NCBI GenBank assembly: GCA_946480715.1
Contig: CAMLKK010000024.1
Span: 1-47,042, forward strand
DNA: 47,042 nt
Direction of reading: 5' to 3'
Source: an uncultured Bacteriovorax sp.
Lineage (GTDB): Bacteria > Bdellovibrionota > Bacteriovoracia > Bacteriovoracales > Bacteriovoracaceae
Shown here: positions 22,310 to 32,416 of the stretch, piece by piece
Layout of the letters: each line of letters opens with the position of its first letter
Position numbering within the stretch: the stretch's first letter is position 1
Made by a program: the position numbers and the translations under genes
The notes under the pieces: model-generated
Seen by the model: only the letters and a program-made list of their open reading frames with translations
What the model was told of the DNA's origin: nothing
Database searches by the model: none

Positions 22310-25267
22310 ATGTATTCAAAGCAAATTATAGAAGCGGCCATAAGTAAATTTAAACATTACTGCTATGAAGAAAAAACCAACATATTCTTAAGGGAAAAGC
22401 TGGCTAAATTTCTAGAATCTAACAATGAAAACTTAATTGAAAAACTCGCAAACATTTCAGACCAGGAACTCGCAGAGCTTTTGAATCAAGTTAGTTTCCG
22501 TTATTTGCATAAAGCAGTCAGTGAAAAAGTCGATCCAACGGAAAAGCATCAAAAATCTGATCCCTACAAATCGTTTAATTTTTCAAACGTTGTCGATAAT
22601 AATTCTGAGTTATCTTCATTTAATTTTTTTATCGACATTCCTATAGAATTGCACATTCTAACTTGCTGCTGGCTAGTTAAATATGGATCATATATTGAGT
22701 CTCAAATATTGCCAAACGCGTATGGCAATAGATTAAACATTAACAGAGATACGGGAAAATTAAAATTTCACTCACAAAGTTTGTATAAAAAATACTATGA
22801 TCAGTTCCAAAAATGGAGAGATCGCTGCGTAACATCTGCGAAAACTTTCCTGGAACAAAAGAACAACGTTTCGATTATAAATTTAGATTTAAAAAGATTC
22901 TATTACAATATTAACATTGATTTTGGAGAAATTTCTCAATTTCTTCAGCGAACAACTCACGAATACGATGATCGAGAAACTGAGCTTTTGAGCAAGATTC
23001 ATAGAAAATATTCAGAATCAATAGGGATAAAAAATAAAACCATATTACCAATTGGTTTGATATCTTCCGGACTTCTTTCTAATTGGTACATGAGAAACTT
23101 TGATAGTTACATCCAAAAGAAACTACGTCCATTGTACTATGGGCGATATGTCGATGACATACTTATCGTTTTATCTAACCCTGTCATCGAAGATACGCGG
23201 AATCCAAAGCATGATATTTTTTCAATTCTAAAGACTGCTAAAATTATTCATAAAAAAGCAAAAGATGATCATTTTATCAAGATTTTTAGAGGCTCAGTTA
23301 AGAAAGAAAATGTTTACGATGAGTTGCCTCTTCAAGCTGAAAAAGTTTTAGTTCATTATTTTGATTCAAATGCTCCTCTTGTTTTGATTGATAAATTTTA
23401 TGAAGAACTTAAAAAACAATCATCTGAATATAGATTCCTGCCGGATGAAAAAGATTTAAACAAAAGCTTTCATGATGAAGCTTACAATATTATTTATGGT
23501 GCAAGTAATTTTGTATATAGAGAAATCAAAGACATTAAACCTAACAAAAATGGTATTTCCAATTTCTTCAGAAAAGCCTCCATTTTAGCACTTTTCTCAA
23601 AACCGAATGATCCATCTGTTCAAAAAACTTCTCAAGAAATTTTTTCATTCTTCAATGGAAAGATTATTTTAGAATATTCATCTTTTTGGGAACGAGCATT
23701 TACATATTTTGTGATCAGTAAGCAGACTATTTACATAGATCTACTATATCAAAAAATTCTAAGAAATATCGAATCGGTCGAAATAAATTCAAAGAAATCA
23801 CATGGCGATTTAAAGGCTAATTACCATAATGATCAAATTAAAAGAGATCTCATTGATTATTTGAACATATCTTTATCAACTGCTCTTGCATTAAATTCAT
23901 CACTTCTAGAACATATTGTGCTTTCCAAAAGAATAGTTTCTAGTGAAAAGCAGAACATTTATGATGGAACAAAAACGTTAAGAAAGACAAATTTATTTCG
24001 AAGTAACTACTGCTACTGGCCTCTGATAAATCTTTTTGATGATCTTTTAATTTCGGATTTTGATTTTACGTCTTATGAAGCAAAGTGGCTTGAGCTCGTC
24101 AATAATGAAAGCTTTACAAATATTAAATTTTCAAATTCTTTCAAGCACATTTATTTTCATGAAATTCAATTTTTATTTTTATGCAAAGCAATTTTTGTCG
24201 ATGAAAATGCTACTAATATTCAAGCGGATATTTTTTTTAAACAATGTAAAGAAGTGTACAAGCAAATTTACCCGTTTCTTTCAGATGTAGTGAACTTTAA
24301 TATTCAATCAGTTAATAGTGGCAATATTGATGTTTTAAATTTAGTAAGCAAAGAAGTTGATAATTGCAAAATTTCGATCGTAAGTAAGAAGATTGAGCCA
24401 AAAAGTATTTTAAAAGATTTTCTCTTGAATGATGGAGATTTTGTAAGTGACTTCAAAGAGTTTTGTAAAATTCTGAATGAAACTGAAGTCGAAAAAGCAG
24501 ACATATGTATTTTTCCCGAATGTTCGGTATCTTTTCAGTTCTTACCTCTTTTCTTGAGAGAAAGTACATTTAAAAACAGAGCATTTTCTTTCGGGCTTAA
24601 GCATTTAGCCCACAAAGACACGGTGTATAATTTAACTGTGCTAATAGCACCTTACGAATCTCTAGGATTCTCCAGTTCTTGCCTTATAATACGCCCAAAA
24701 AATTTTCCCGCACCGAGTGAACTTGAACTTTTTGAAAATGAAATTTCAAGAGCACCGCGATCTAAAACCTCGTATAATTTTCATTTACCGCCAATTCCTT
24801 ACTATAACATAGTCCAATGGAAAGGTATTAGTCTTTCCGTATTTAACTGTTTTGAGCTGGCGGATATTCAAAGTCGATCTTTAATGAAGTCCTTGCTTGA
24901 TCTTTTAATTGTAGTCGAATTCAATAAAGATATTCCATATTTTTCATCTTTAGTAGAATCATCTTCGAGAGATCTTCACTCATATGTCGTTCAAGTAAAT
25001 AATTCACTTTATGGGGATTCTAGGATCACTCAACCAAGTAGAACGGACTCTAAAAATATAGTTCAAATAAAAGGTGGAGAAAATTCATACATTGCAGTTG
25101 GTACTATAAAAATTGCGGATTTAAGAAGTTTTCAATTAACAACATATTCGAAACAATTACAAAGTGATCAATTTAAACCTATTCCTCCTGATTATGATGT
25201 AGAGGGGGTTAAGTCCCGCGGAAAATTCGACTTAATAGTCTCTAGACTTAATAAAAAGAGAACATAA
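22310..25267 (+). CDS. DRT1-like defence reverse transcriptase fused to a nitrilase domain (UG1 type)
   Basis: A 985-aa protein. The RT region spans about 100-420: motif A INLDLKRFYYNINIDF (Asp193), motif B-like LPIGLISSGLLSNWYM (246-261) and catalytic YVDD at 280-283. A helical middle part of ~300 residues follows. The C-terminal ~265 residues read as a nitrilase fold with Glu737 (CIFPECS), Lys819 (RSKTSYNF) and Cys847 (VFNCFELADIQSRS), the Glu-Lys-Cys triad order. This architecture is that of class 1 defence-associated RTs (DRT1/UG1), single-gene anti-phage systems. The base composition is AT-rich compared with upstream genes. Full length, no frameshift. The substrate of the nitrilase is unknown. 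Confidence 0.88.
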   Translation: MYSKQIIEAAISKFKHYCYEEKTNIFLREKLAKFLESNNENLIEKLANISDQELAELLNQVSFRYLHKAVSEKVDPTEKHQKSDPYKSFNFSNVVDNNSELSSFNFFIDIPIELHILTCCWLVKYGSYIESQILPNAYGNRLNINRDTGKLKFHSQSLYKKYYDQFQKWRDRCVTSAKTFLEQKNNVSIINLDLKRFYYNINIDFGEISQFLQRTTHEYDDRETELLSKIHRKYSESIGIKNKTILPIGLISSGLLSNWYMRNFDSYIQKKLRPLYYGRYVDDILIVLSNPVIEDTRNPKHDIFSILKTAKIIHKKAKDDHFIKIFRGSVKKENVYDELPLQAEKVLVHYFDSNAPLVLIDKFYEELKKQSSEYRFLPDEKDLNKSFHDEAYNIIYGASNFVYREIKDIKPNKNGISNFFRKASILALFSKPNDPSVQKTSQEIFSFFNGKIILEYSSFWERAFTYFVISKQTIYIDLLYQKILRNIESVEINSKKSHGDLKANYHNDQIKRDLIDYLNISLSTALALNSSLLEHIVLSKRIVSSEKQNIYDGTKTLRKTNLFRSNYCYWPLINLFDDLLISDFDFTSYEAKWLELVNNESFTNIKFSNSFKHIYFHEIQFLFLCKAIFVDENATNIQADIFFKQCKEVYKQIYPFLSDVVNFNIQSVNSGNIDVLNLVSKEVDNCKISIVSKKIEPKSILKDFLLNDGDFVSDFKEFCKILNETEVEKADICIFPECSVSFQFLPLFLRESTFKNRAFSFGLKHLAHKDTVYNLTVLIAPYESLGFSSSCLIIRPKNFPAPSELELFENEISRAPRSKTSYNFHLPPIPYYNIVQWKGISLSVFNCFELADIQSRSLMKSLLDLLIVVEFNKDIPYFSSLVESSSRDLHSYVVQVNNSLYGDSRITQPSRTDSKNIVQIKGGENSYIAVGTIKIADLRSFQLTTYSKQLQSDQFKPIPPDYDVEGVKSRGKFDLIVSRLNKKRT

Positions 25268-25826
25268 ATAATTTTTTTAAATTAAGAGCTCTGATGAAAT
25301 AAGAGTTCTAAACTCACCTTCCGGCCTGTAACTATTCCCAACAAGTATGCTGGAATATATTTCAATGCATGTGTTTTGATGAATAGATTCTGCCACTAAT
25401 ACCCCCAGACTGAAGCAACAGCAAGCGATAGTGTATCCCTTCAAGTTTTGACAATTCTCAGATGGAGAATAATTTCCTGGTAATGTTTAATATTTAAATT
25501 CTAATAATTTAAAATTTTCGTATAGAAAGGTTCTAGCCAAAGTTAGAAAAAATATGCACATTTCAGAAAGCGATTTAATAATTATTTCAGATATATTAGT
25601 AAATTTCCATGACTGGAATTTTCAATCAATTGAAATCAAAGAAAGAACTTCTCCTCTTTTTGATCATTTAGAATTTGTGAAAAATAGATTTGCAGTAATC
25701 AAAACTCATTATATTTTTTAGAAGATCCTTTAGACTTATCAATAGGATACTTCTCTGCATTTTTATTCATTTTGTTTTCTACCGCTCAAAGAAGTTTTAG
25801 ATCCACAATTTCCATACCCGTTTGGG
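25268..25826. other. Gap with a short frameshifted ORF remnant
   Basis: 559 bases between the RT gene and the convergent 316-aa gene. A plus-strand frame at 25554-25721 codes 55 aa (MHISESDLIIISDILVNFHD at the start, ending KTHYIF). One base added at the T run near 25716 would continue as LEDPLDLSIGYFSAFLFILF, a membrane-like segment. This suggests a decayed small membrane-protein gene. A weak hairpin (AGAGCTCT / AGAGTTCT) lies at about 25287-25310 after the RT stop. No recognised family. Confidence 0.35.
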
Positions 25827-26777
25827 CTATGTTAGATATATGTCTTTTAGGGCTTCAGAAAATGTTTTTCTTCCTTCTGACAGTTCTTGAAGCGAACCCT
25901 TTAGATAATGACTAGTCGGGATTCCTTCAAGATTTAACGTAGCATCTATTTCAAAATGTTTTAGCATCTGATTTATCTGAGAAAGGATAGCCTCTCTATC
26001 TTCAGCATCTCTAATCGCTGAGAGATATGAAGAATAGAACCGAAAAAATTCATTTTTGTAATCATCTGCTAAATAACGTAATTTCCAAGCATAGCCTTTG
26101 GTAATGAGTGCCATAAAAACAGCTTCAATTCTTTTGTAATATTTGAGATCAAAATTTCCATTTTGAAATTTATCTGCAACAAAGAATGAGGGGAACCCCG
26201 TACGATCTCGATTCAGCATTCGCTTAATCAGGAAAAATTTTAACTTTTGAAATTGGCTTTTAAATAATGAAAACCTGAAAACATTCATCGCCTTTTCATA
26301 TCTTAAAAAAGTTGATGATTTAAACTTTTTAGATCTGGGGATAATTTGTATATAAAAATTAAATATCCTAAATAGCCCCAAGGGCCAAATTTCTAGACAT
26401 GCAGGACCATGAATTACATTGTTTTTGCAGTAATAAATTTCACCCCAATAGTACATTTTTTTTGAAAGGTTATTGATGATGTCAGACACAAGATCAGTAT
26501 CACTATGATTGTGGCTATGCTGCGAAAGATTGTTGAGCATTAACTTTGCTTTTTCTATTTCCGTTCCTTCGATTGTTACATTAAAATTTGGGTAATTACC
26601 TAATCTGCGGCTATAAGGCATTTTGTGTTGAGAAATGTCTTCAATGAAAAAATGGGCATTACCTCTTGTTTTTTTCAAAGTATATCTATCGAAATCACTC
26701 TCCCTAGATAAGCCCTTTCGTATTAAAGTTTTTTTTAAATCCTTTAGCTTGCCAAAAAGATTGAATCTTAAATTCAT
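25827..26777 (-). CDS. Unknown protein, last gene of the type I RM operon
   Basis: A 316-aa basic N-terminal, mixed alpha/beta protein with no signal or clear membrane helix. Notable stretches are MYYWGEIYYCKNN, WPLGLFRIFNFYIQIIPRSK, and a helical, charged C-terminal third with AEDREAILSQINQM. Its ATG overlaps the stop of the 853-aa membrane protein gene by four bases, so the two are translationally coupled and probably work together. I do not recognise a family or catalytic motif. Position at the end of an hsd operon suggests an accessory defence role (inference). Confidence 0.8.
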   Translation of the reverse strand: MNLRFNLFGKLKDLKKTLIRKGLSRESDFDRYTLKKTRGNAHFFIEDISQHKMPYSRRLGNYPNFNVTIEGTEIEKAKLMLNNLSQHSHNHSDTDLVSDIINNLSKKMYYWGEIYYCKNNVIHGPACLEIWPLGLFRIFNFYIQIIPRSKKFKSSTFLRYEKAMNVFRFSLFKSQFQKLKFFLIKRMLNRDRTGFPSFFVADKFQNGNFDLKYYKRIEAVFMALITKGYAWKLRYLADDYKNEFFRFYSSYLSAIRDAEDREAILSQINQMLKHFEIDATLNLEGIPTSHYLKGSLQELSEGRKTFSEALKDIYLT

Positions 26778-29335
26778 TTTTTCTCCTTGGCTTCTTCTCT
26801 CGCTACTCGTTCTAGAAGCTTTCCCTGATCTTTACCAAATTTCAATTTTTCAATACCAATGGCTTTAGTTTTTGGTAAAAGGTAATAATCAACAAAAACT
26901 TGGAGACCGTCATTTTCACTGTGCATATATTCAAGTTTTTTTGCAACTAAATATCTGATGAGTGCTGAAGGGTGTGTCACGACATGATAATCATGGCCTA
27001 AGAATCCTCCTGAACGGCTCCATTCTTTTTTCGATTCAACATTATTCATAAGATAATCATAGAGGTCTCTTTCCCAGTTAAATCTCTGTGAATGTCGGTG
27101 CGGTAAACTCATTAGGGCATTGCTTTCAGGGAAAGACAAAATCGCTGATATTTTTTTAAGTTTATTCTCAGCATCGTCCTTGAAATAATTATTCCAGTAT
27201 TTAACGACAATCTCTTCGAGCGCACTTTTGTCATTAAATTTAGACATTAAAAGGATAAGACCACTCATAGTAACAAGATCAATCATCGGAGCAATCATAA
27301 GGTGTAATTGGTTTTCTACAGGAAAATTGTCTATTTTCTTTAGGTCGTCTCCTAACTTGTCAAACATGACAAGAGAACCAATAAAAAAATGTTTAAATGT
27401 ATTTTCATCTAGATTTTGATTGTTTATAAGCTGCCCCAAAATATCATTCCCAACGAAGTGAAGAAATTTCCCCCCGTAATCAGGATATTCTGATGAAAAT
27501 TTATACAGATTAAAAAATGTTCCTGCCTTTGACAGAAGCTCGCTTAGGGAGTCTCTAAAATCCTTTAGGTTTTTATTAATCTGTTCGTGGTTGTATTCTG
27601 GCCAGCTTAAATCAGCCATCTTTGAATACGCTACCAGTGCATCATATGTCTTTTCAAAACGGTTATAAACTAGCTCTAATTTGTCATAATGCTCAAGCAT
27701 TCTATCTAGATAACAGCAGACAAAAAGATTTGCCCATTTATCTTTCTCTGAAAAGGTATAAGTAGAACTTTTCTTTAATGAATCAACTTGATGAAAGATA
27801 AAATCACTTATCTCTTTATTCTCAACATGAACTTGCTCTGCATACTTGAGAAAAAAGACATTATATAAATACCAATCTGGTGTGATTCTTTTCCCATATA
27901 TCGAAATCTCATAGGTGATTGTCTTGTTTAGTCGCAATAGAAGCTCATGTGTAAAGGATGGCAAGCCAACTTGAAAGATTTTATTGTCAAATCCCCAAGG
28001 AATTATATCAATCAACTTTTTAATTTTCTTGTCACTAAGATCTTCTAGACGCTGTAGAAACGCAATTAGTAATTCAGATTTAGAATAACCAAGACAGTCT
28101 ATTAACTGTAAATAGTAGTCCTGTGAGCTGTTTTCAATCTCTGCTTCTTTTGGAGCATTTTCAAGAATAAGTGCTTCTGTCTTTGCAAAAAAATCAATGA
28201 TGATTTTTAAGTCATGACTTTTTACAAGCTGCTTTCCCAGTTTTGTCATCATTGAAAGCGCTCTATATGCAACGTCGTAATTCTTTTGTTTCAAATTAAG
28301 CTTGATACAGTTAATAACAATTTCAACAATTCGATTTTCAACAAAATCATGATCTCTAATTTCTTCGAATGGTAAATGTCCTATTTGTTGGTGCATTTCA
28401 ACATCGATATCAGATGACTCATACCATTTCTTGTGCTTAAGCTTTAATTGAAAAAATTTACTATCGAATGGTATCAAGTCCTTTAGCTTTAAATATTCGG
28501 CAAGAACCACAATGCCATTTTGGCAAAGACCTAAATATGATTCTGTTTGAAGATGTTGGTGACTGTCATCTTTAACAATCTTTGACAGCAGCTCAAAAGA
28601 TTGGAGGCTCAAGTTAGCTTGCTTATTGTAGTGCTCTTGAAAATCCGGATTTGATGAATTAAAACTACTGGCCTTTGCAAGTTTAAATGATTCCTTTAAT
28701 AAATCCAACGCTGAGCTTGCTAGAATTGTCGGATCTGTAAAAAAGAACAAATTATATCCTAATTTAATAAACCCAAAAATGGCCAAGCCAGACCCAACTA
28801 GTATAATCCATACGCCTACGGCAGACTCTCTAAATCCATAATAATAAGATGCTATTAACGCAATTGAGGCAAATGTTAAAAAGCTCAAAAACCACACGAA
28901 AGCATTTCCAATAGGTTCTTTTCGAAGTAATTGTTTTGCTTCTACTGGCATTCTTGAATAAACATCAGAACCCAATGAAACGACTGCGGCATAATACAAT
29001 CCTATGATCACACCACATACAGACGCAACGACTGAAAGAATTTCTATATAAGCAGTTTCAACATTATGACTACTTTTAAAATCAACACCACATGCAAAAT
29101 ATGGAACAAAGTAAATTAAACCAAAGATAAGAAAGACAAGCAGAACGTCTTTCCAGCCAAGCTTTGCTAATGCCAAGAAGTGAAATAATTGTCTAGTATA
29201 AAAAATGCGTTTTCGATCAATCTGATATAAAAATCTACGGACATAAAATGCAGTCTTTCTACAGAAGGCTCTTATGATCCAGAAAAATCTTAGCTGAGCC
29301 AGAAAGTATAAAATGACTGCGAACAGTATCCTCAA
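26774..29335 (-). CDS. Large membrane protein with helical cytoplasmic domain, RM-operon accessory
   Basis: An 853-aa protein. Hydrophobic segments at about 2-22, 62-82, 97-120, 145-166 and 172-193, the last two flanking YYYGFRESAVG. The remaining ~650 residues are soluble, helix-rich and repeat-like, without recognised catalytic motifs, resembling a sensor or scaffold. The start is TTG with a strong GGAAGGAG five bases upstream. It overlaps the stop of the 42-aa micro-gene and its own stop overlaps the 316-aa gene, so it is embedded in the hsd operon. Membrane-anchored proteins with helical repeats are common in abortive defence systems, but nothing here proves that. Confidence 0.82.
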   Translation of the reverse strand: MRILFAVILYFLAQLRFFWIIRAFCRKTAFYVRRFLYQIDRKRIFYTRQLFHFLALAKLGWKDVLLVFLIFGLIYFVPYFACGVDFKSSHNVETAYIEILSVVASVCGVIIGLYYAAVVSLGSDVYSRMPVEAKQLLRKEPIGNAFVWFLSFLTFASIALIASYYYGFRESAVGVWIILVGSGLAIFGFIKLGYNLFFFTDPTILASSALDLLKESFKLAKASSFNSSNPDFQEHYNKQANLSLQSFELLSKIVKDDSHQHLQTESYLGLCQNGIVVLAEYLKLKDLIPFDSKFFQLKLKHKKWYESSDIDVEMHQQIGHLPFEEIRDHDFVENRIVEIVINCIKLNLKQKNYDVAYRALSMMTKLGKQLVKSHDLKIIIDFFAKTEALILENAPKEAEIENSSQDYYLQLIDCLGYSKSELLIAFLQRLEDLSDKKIKKLIDIIPWGFDNKIFQVGLPSFTHELLLRLNKTITYEISIYGKRITPDWYLYNVFFLKYAEQVHVENKEISDFIFHQVDSLKKSSTYTFSEKDKWANLFVCCYLDRMLEHYDKLELVYNRFEKTYDALVAYSKMADLSWPEYNHEQINKNLKDFRDSLSELLSKAGTFFNLYKFSSEYPDYGGKFLHFVGNDILGQLINNQNLDENTFKHFFIGSLVMFDKLGDDLKKIDNFPVENQLHLMIAPMIDLVTMSGLILLMSKFNDKSALEEIVVKYWNNYFKDDAENKLKKISAILSFPESNALMSLPHRHSQRFNWERDLYDYLMNNVESKKEWSRSGGFLGHDYHVVTHPSALIRYLVAKKLEYMHSENDGLQVFVDYYLLPKTKAIGIEKLKFGKDQGKLLERVAREEAKEKK

Positions 29336-29460
29336 ATTGGCTCCTTCCTTTTATCTAAGTGATCTTCCAAATCCAAAACACTTTTTTCATTTGAATGCTG
29401 AACATTCCAAACATCGGGGAAAACTGGAGCTGTCAAATTATTCTTTTTGTCTTCATTCAT
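29332..29460 (-). CDS. 42-aa micro-protein between hsdM and the 853-aa membrane protein
   Basis: Reads MNEDKKNNLTAPVFPDVWNV at the start and ends LEDHLDKRKEPI. Its ATG shares one base with the hsdM stop (TAATG) and its TGA overlaps the TTG start of the 853-aa gene, so it fills the gap between them exactly. That precise packing, typical of the rest of the operon, is the main argument that it is translated. It is hydrophilic, has no Cys, and its ribosome site is weak, so coupling with hsdM translation is likely. Function unknown. Confidence 0.6.
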   Translation of the reverse strand: MNEDKKNNLTAPVFPDVWNVQHSNEKSVLDLEDHLDKRKEPI

Positions 29461-30920
29461 TACTGGTTAGCTCTTAGCTCTCCTAGAAGCTCATCAATAT
29501 TTTTCAACGACTGCTGAAGTAAAATCTTAATTTCTTCAGCGTACTGTTCAGGCTCAAGCAATTCTTCTGCCTCAACTCCATGCGGGTTATAGTGAGCTGC
29601 TGATAAGTTAGTCTCGGCCTCAAGAACTTTCGAAACTGGCACTAACCAACTTCTCTCTGTATCTGTACGCTTCTTAAAATTTTTCAATAGATCTTTAAAA
29701 TGTTCTTCAGAAACTCCATTTTTCTTAGTTAGCTTTTTCCCATCTATCAAAGGTAATTCATAAAACCAGATGTCTTGAGTTTTCTTAGTTTTATCAAAGA
29801 AAATAACTGAAGTTTTAACCGCAGAATAAGGAAGAAAAATTCCAGCAGGTAAGCTTACGACAGTGTGAACATTGCACTCCTTTATGAGTTTTTCCTTCAA
29901 CTGCTTATAGGCAGAGTTTGTTTGAAAAAGTACACCTTCAGGAACAACTACAGCTGCACGGCCATTAATCTTAAGCGTCTTCTCAATATACTGAAGAAAG
30001 AGAACTTCAGTAGCACCAGCTTCTATTGGAAAGTTCTTCTGAACCATTGCTTGCTCTTTTCCACCAAATGGAGGATTTGCAAGAATGACAGTATGTTTTT
30101 CATGTTCTTCTATTGTTCGAATGTCACGCCCGAGAGTATTTCCTTTAACTACCTGGGGATAGTCCATCCCATGAAGAGTTAAATTCATTAAACACATTAC
30201 AAAAGGTAACGGCGTTTTTTCTTGTCCAAAAAAAGTTTTGTTATTTAAAATTCGACGATCTTCAGGTGTCTTCACCTTACCAAGCATATGCAAATGAGCT
30301 TCTGCCAAGAATCCACCTGTTCCACAAGCTGGATCACAAACTGTTTCACCAATCTTAGGATCAATGAGCTGAACTAGGGCACGAATCAGCGATCTCGGAG
30401 TATAAAACTCACCTGAGTTTCCTCCTCCTTCTCCCATATCTTTAAGAAGGCCCTCATAAATATGAGAAAGGCTAAAAGCTTCTTCTCCTATTTCAAAATG
30501 AATTTTTTTAATCTCTTCAATAACATCTCTGAGTAAATAGCCACTATTTACGCGATTTGTAGAGTTTTTAAAAATAGCAGCAATTATATTTCTGGGATCT
30601 CCTTCTTTTGTTCCTTCATTTACAGAAGAAAGATATGGAAAGAGCTGATCATTGATGAAAGAATTCAACTCTTTCCCTGTGAGTCCTTTTTTTGAATCAG
30701 TCCATTTGTCCCACTGATATTCGCTCTTAAGAAGTTGGGTATATTTTTTACCTTCAAGTTCTGCCAGATCTGCTCTTTCTTTTTCTTTGTCAGCAAAAAA
30801 CTTTAGATAGAGAATCCAAGAAAGTACTTCAGTGTAATGGACAGCGCCGCTGATTCCATCATCTGTTCTGAGGATGTCACAACATTTTTTTATAATATTA
30901 TCTAATTCTGCTTTACTCAT
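29460..30920 (-). CDS. hsdM: Type I restriction-modification DNA methyltransferase subunit
   Basis: A 486-aa N6-adenine methyltransferase subunit. An N-terminal helical HsdM_N domain (AELDNIIKKCCDILRTDDGI) is followed by SAM motif I DPACGTGGF (196-204) and catalytic NPPFGG (about 282-287), then a C-terminal helical tail. With HsdS it methylates the recognition site, and with HsdR it forms the restriction complex. It overlaps hsdS by four bases (ATGA). All motifs are intact. Confidence 0.96.
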   Translation of the reverse strand: MSKAELDNIIKKCCDILRTDDGISGAVHYTEVLSWILYLKFFADKEKERADLAELEGKKYTQLLKSEYQWDKWTDSKKGLTGKELNSFINDQLFPYLSSVNEGTKEGDPRNIIAAIFKNSTNRVNSGYLLRDVIEEIKKIHFEIGEEAFSLSHIYEGLLKDMGEGGGNSGEFYTPRSLIRALVQLIDPKIGETVCDPACGTGGFLAEAHLHMLGKVKTPEDRRILNNKTFFGQEKTPLPFVMCLMNLTLHGMDYPQVVKGNTLGRDIRTIEEHEKHTVILANPPFGGKEQAMVQKNFPIEAGATEVLFLQYIEKTLKINGRAAVVVPEGVLFQTNSAYKQLKEKLIKECNVHTVVSLPAGIFLPYSAVKTSVIFFDKTKKTQDIWFYELPLIDGKKLTKKNGVSEEHFKDLLKNFKKRTDTERSWLVPVSKVLEAETNLSAAHYNPHGVEAEELLEPEQYAEEIKILLQQSLKNIDELLGELRANQ

Positions 30921-32416
30921 TTTTTAGCCTTCTTCGCAGCTGCCTTTTTAGTTATTTTTTTTGATTCGTTTTTTAAGTACTGATCTGGAAGTTCATCTCT
31001 GGTCTCCAAGATATTTGCAAGTAACTCTTGTCCTGTTCCTTCTCTCTCAATTCTTTGAACGAGGGTGCCTTGAAAAGCCTTAGAAAGAATTGATTCTTTT
31101 ATCTTTGATAGCAAAGATATTTTAAAGTTAAGGGAATTTTCAATGCTTGTTATTTCATGAAAGGCGGACTTAATGAATTTCCATATTCGAACCTGTTCAG
31201 ACATTGGTGGAACGATAAGCAATAGGTCATTTATACTTTCAACGGATAATTTGGGTTGTGCTGCCATTTTTGTTTTATCTGATATTTGCTTCTGAACAAA
31301 GGGAGAGCTCAGTAACCATAGAAGATAATTTTTAAAATAAACAGAACCAAACGCTGTGAGTTTGTCTGCATTTTCTGTCAAGTTAGAATTATTAAGCTCC
31401 TCTGGAATTTCTCCAACTCGACCTATCGTTCCGGCAACTGTAATGTATAAATCATCTTTAGAAATGGTATAATTTTTAATCTTATCATATGTGTCTTGGG
31501 TAAGATATTTCAGGTTTTTGGTAACTACAGACATCTCTTTTAAATCAGTCACGCGTAGATATGGATAATCTGTTCTATAATCGACAAGTGATTTATCTTT
31601 AGGGACACGCTTTCCTCCCTTTACCGTTACAACATCTCCCAATCTTATCCACTCCCAACCATTCGGTAGATCAAATGGTTTCTCTTCATCCGAAATCGGT
31701 GCAAATTCCTGCATCTTTTTAGCAATCGAATTTTTTGCCCGCTCAGCTCGAATTTTTTCAAGCAGCTTTGAGGCCGGCTCATCTCTTGGGTCTTGAGGAA
31801 TAAGCTCCCCTCTAAAGGCTTTTGTAAGCAATGACTCACAATACTTAGCAAGTAGAACCTCCACTTCATTTAATGATTTTTCAGCTTCATCGATCTTTTG
31901 AAAGCAGGTTTCAATTTTTTGAACAATACGTTCTTGCTCTAATTCAGGTGGAAGTACTATCGGCATGCTTCGTAGGGTGTTAAGGTAAATACCTTTTTGA
32001 GTAGTTCCCTTCGCATTACTTAAAAAATAATCCATTGCACCTGGTGACTTAAGAAAATACAAAAGAAAAAATGAATCTAATCCTTTTCGTGGGCCAATTA
32101 CGGCCACGCTTCTTTGACACGTAAATTTAGGTGTATCTTTCTTTATTACTGCAGATTCACCAATTGTGCCTACAATAGAAAGAACAACATCTCCGGTTGT
32201 AATCTGTGTTCTACTATCTTCTCTTTCATAATCCTCTTTCGAAATTAATCGATATTCCGAAAATACAATTTTACTCTTTTTAATGTTGCGGCAACTTAGC
32301 ATTGGAAAACCCGTTAATGCTTCTTTCGGAGGATTGTGTGATCCATCTGTAACCTTGGAACAAATCTTCTCCAAAGTGGTCTCGCCCCAATGCTCTGGAA
32401 TATTTAACTCACTCAT
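30917..32416 (-). CDS. hsdS: Type I restriction-modification specificity subunit
   Basis: A 499-aa subunit with two target recognition domains. TRD1 begins IPEHWGETTLEKICSKVTDG (about 6-25) and TRD2 begins LPNGWEWIRLGDVVTVKGGK (about 250-270), each followed by a conserved coiled coil (LPPELEQERIVQKIETCFQK and VPPMSEQVRIWKFIKSAF). It defines the bipartite target sequence. A Lys-rich tail (KKITKKAAAKKAKK) ends the protein, which is not usual. It overlaps both neighbours by four bases. Full length. Confidence 0.95.
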   Translation of the reverse strand: MSELNIPEHWGETTLEKICSKVTDGSHNPPKEALTGFPMLSCRNIKKSKIVFSEYRLISKEDYEREDSRTQITTGDVVLSIVGTIGESAVIKKDTPKFTCQRSVAVIGPRKGLDSFFLLYFLKSPGAMDYFLSNAKGTTQKGIYLNTLRSMPIVLPPELEQERIVQKIETCFQKIDEAEKSLNEVEVLLAKYCESLLTKAFRGELIPQDPRDEPASKLLEKIRAERAKNSIAKKMQEFAPISDEEKPFDLPNGWEWIRLGDVVTVKGGKRVPKDKSLVDYRTDYPYLRVTDLKEMSVVTKNLKYLTQDTYDKIKNYTISKDDLYITVAGTIGRVGEIPEELNNSNLTENADKLTAFGSVYFKNYLLWLLSSPFVQKQISDKTKMAAQPKLSVESINDLLLIVPPMSEQVRIWKFIKSAFHEITSIENSLNFKISLLSKIKESILSKAFQGTLVQRIEREGTGQELLANILETRDELPDQYLKNESKKITKKAAAKKAKK

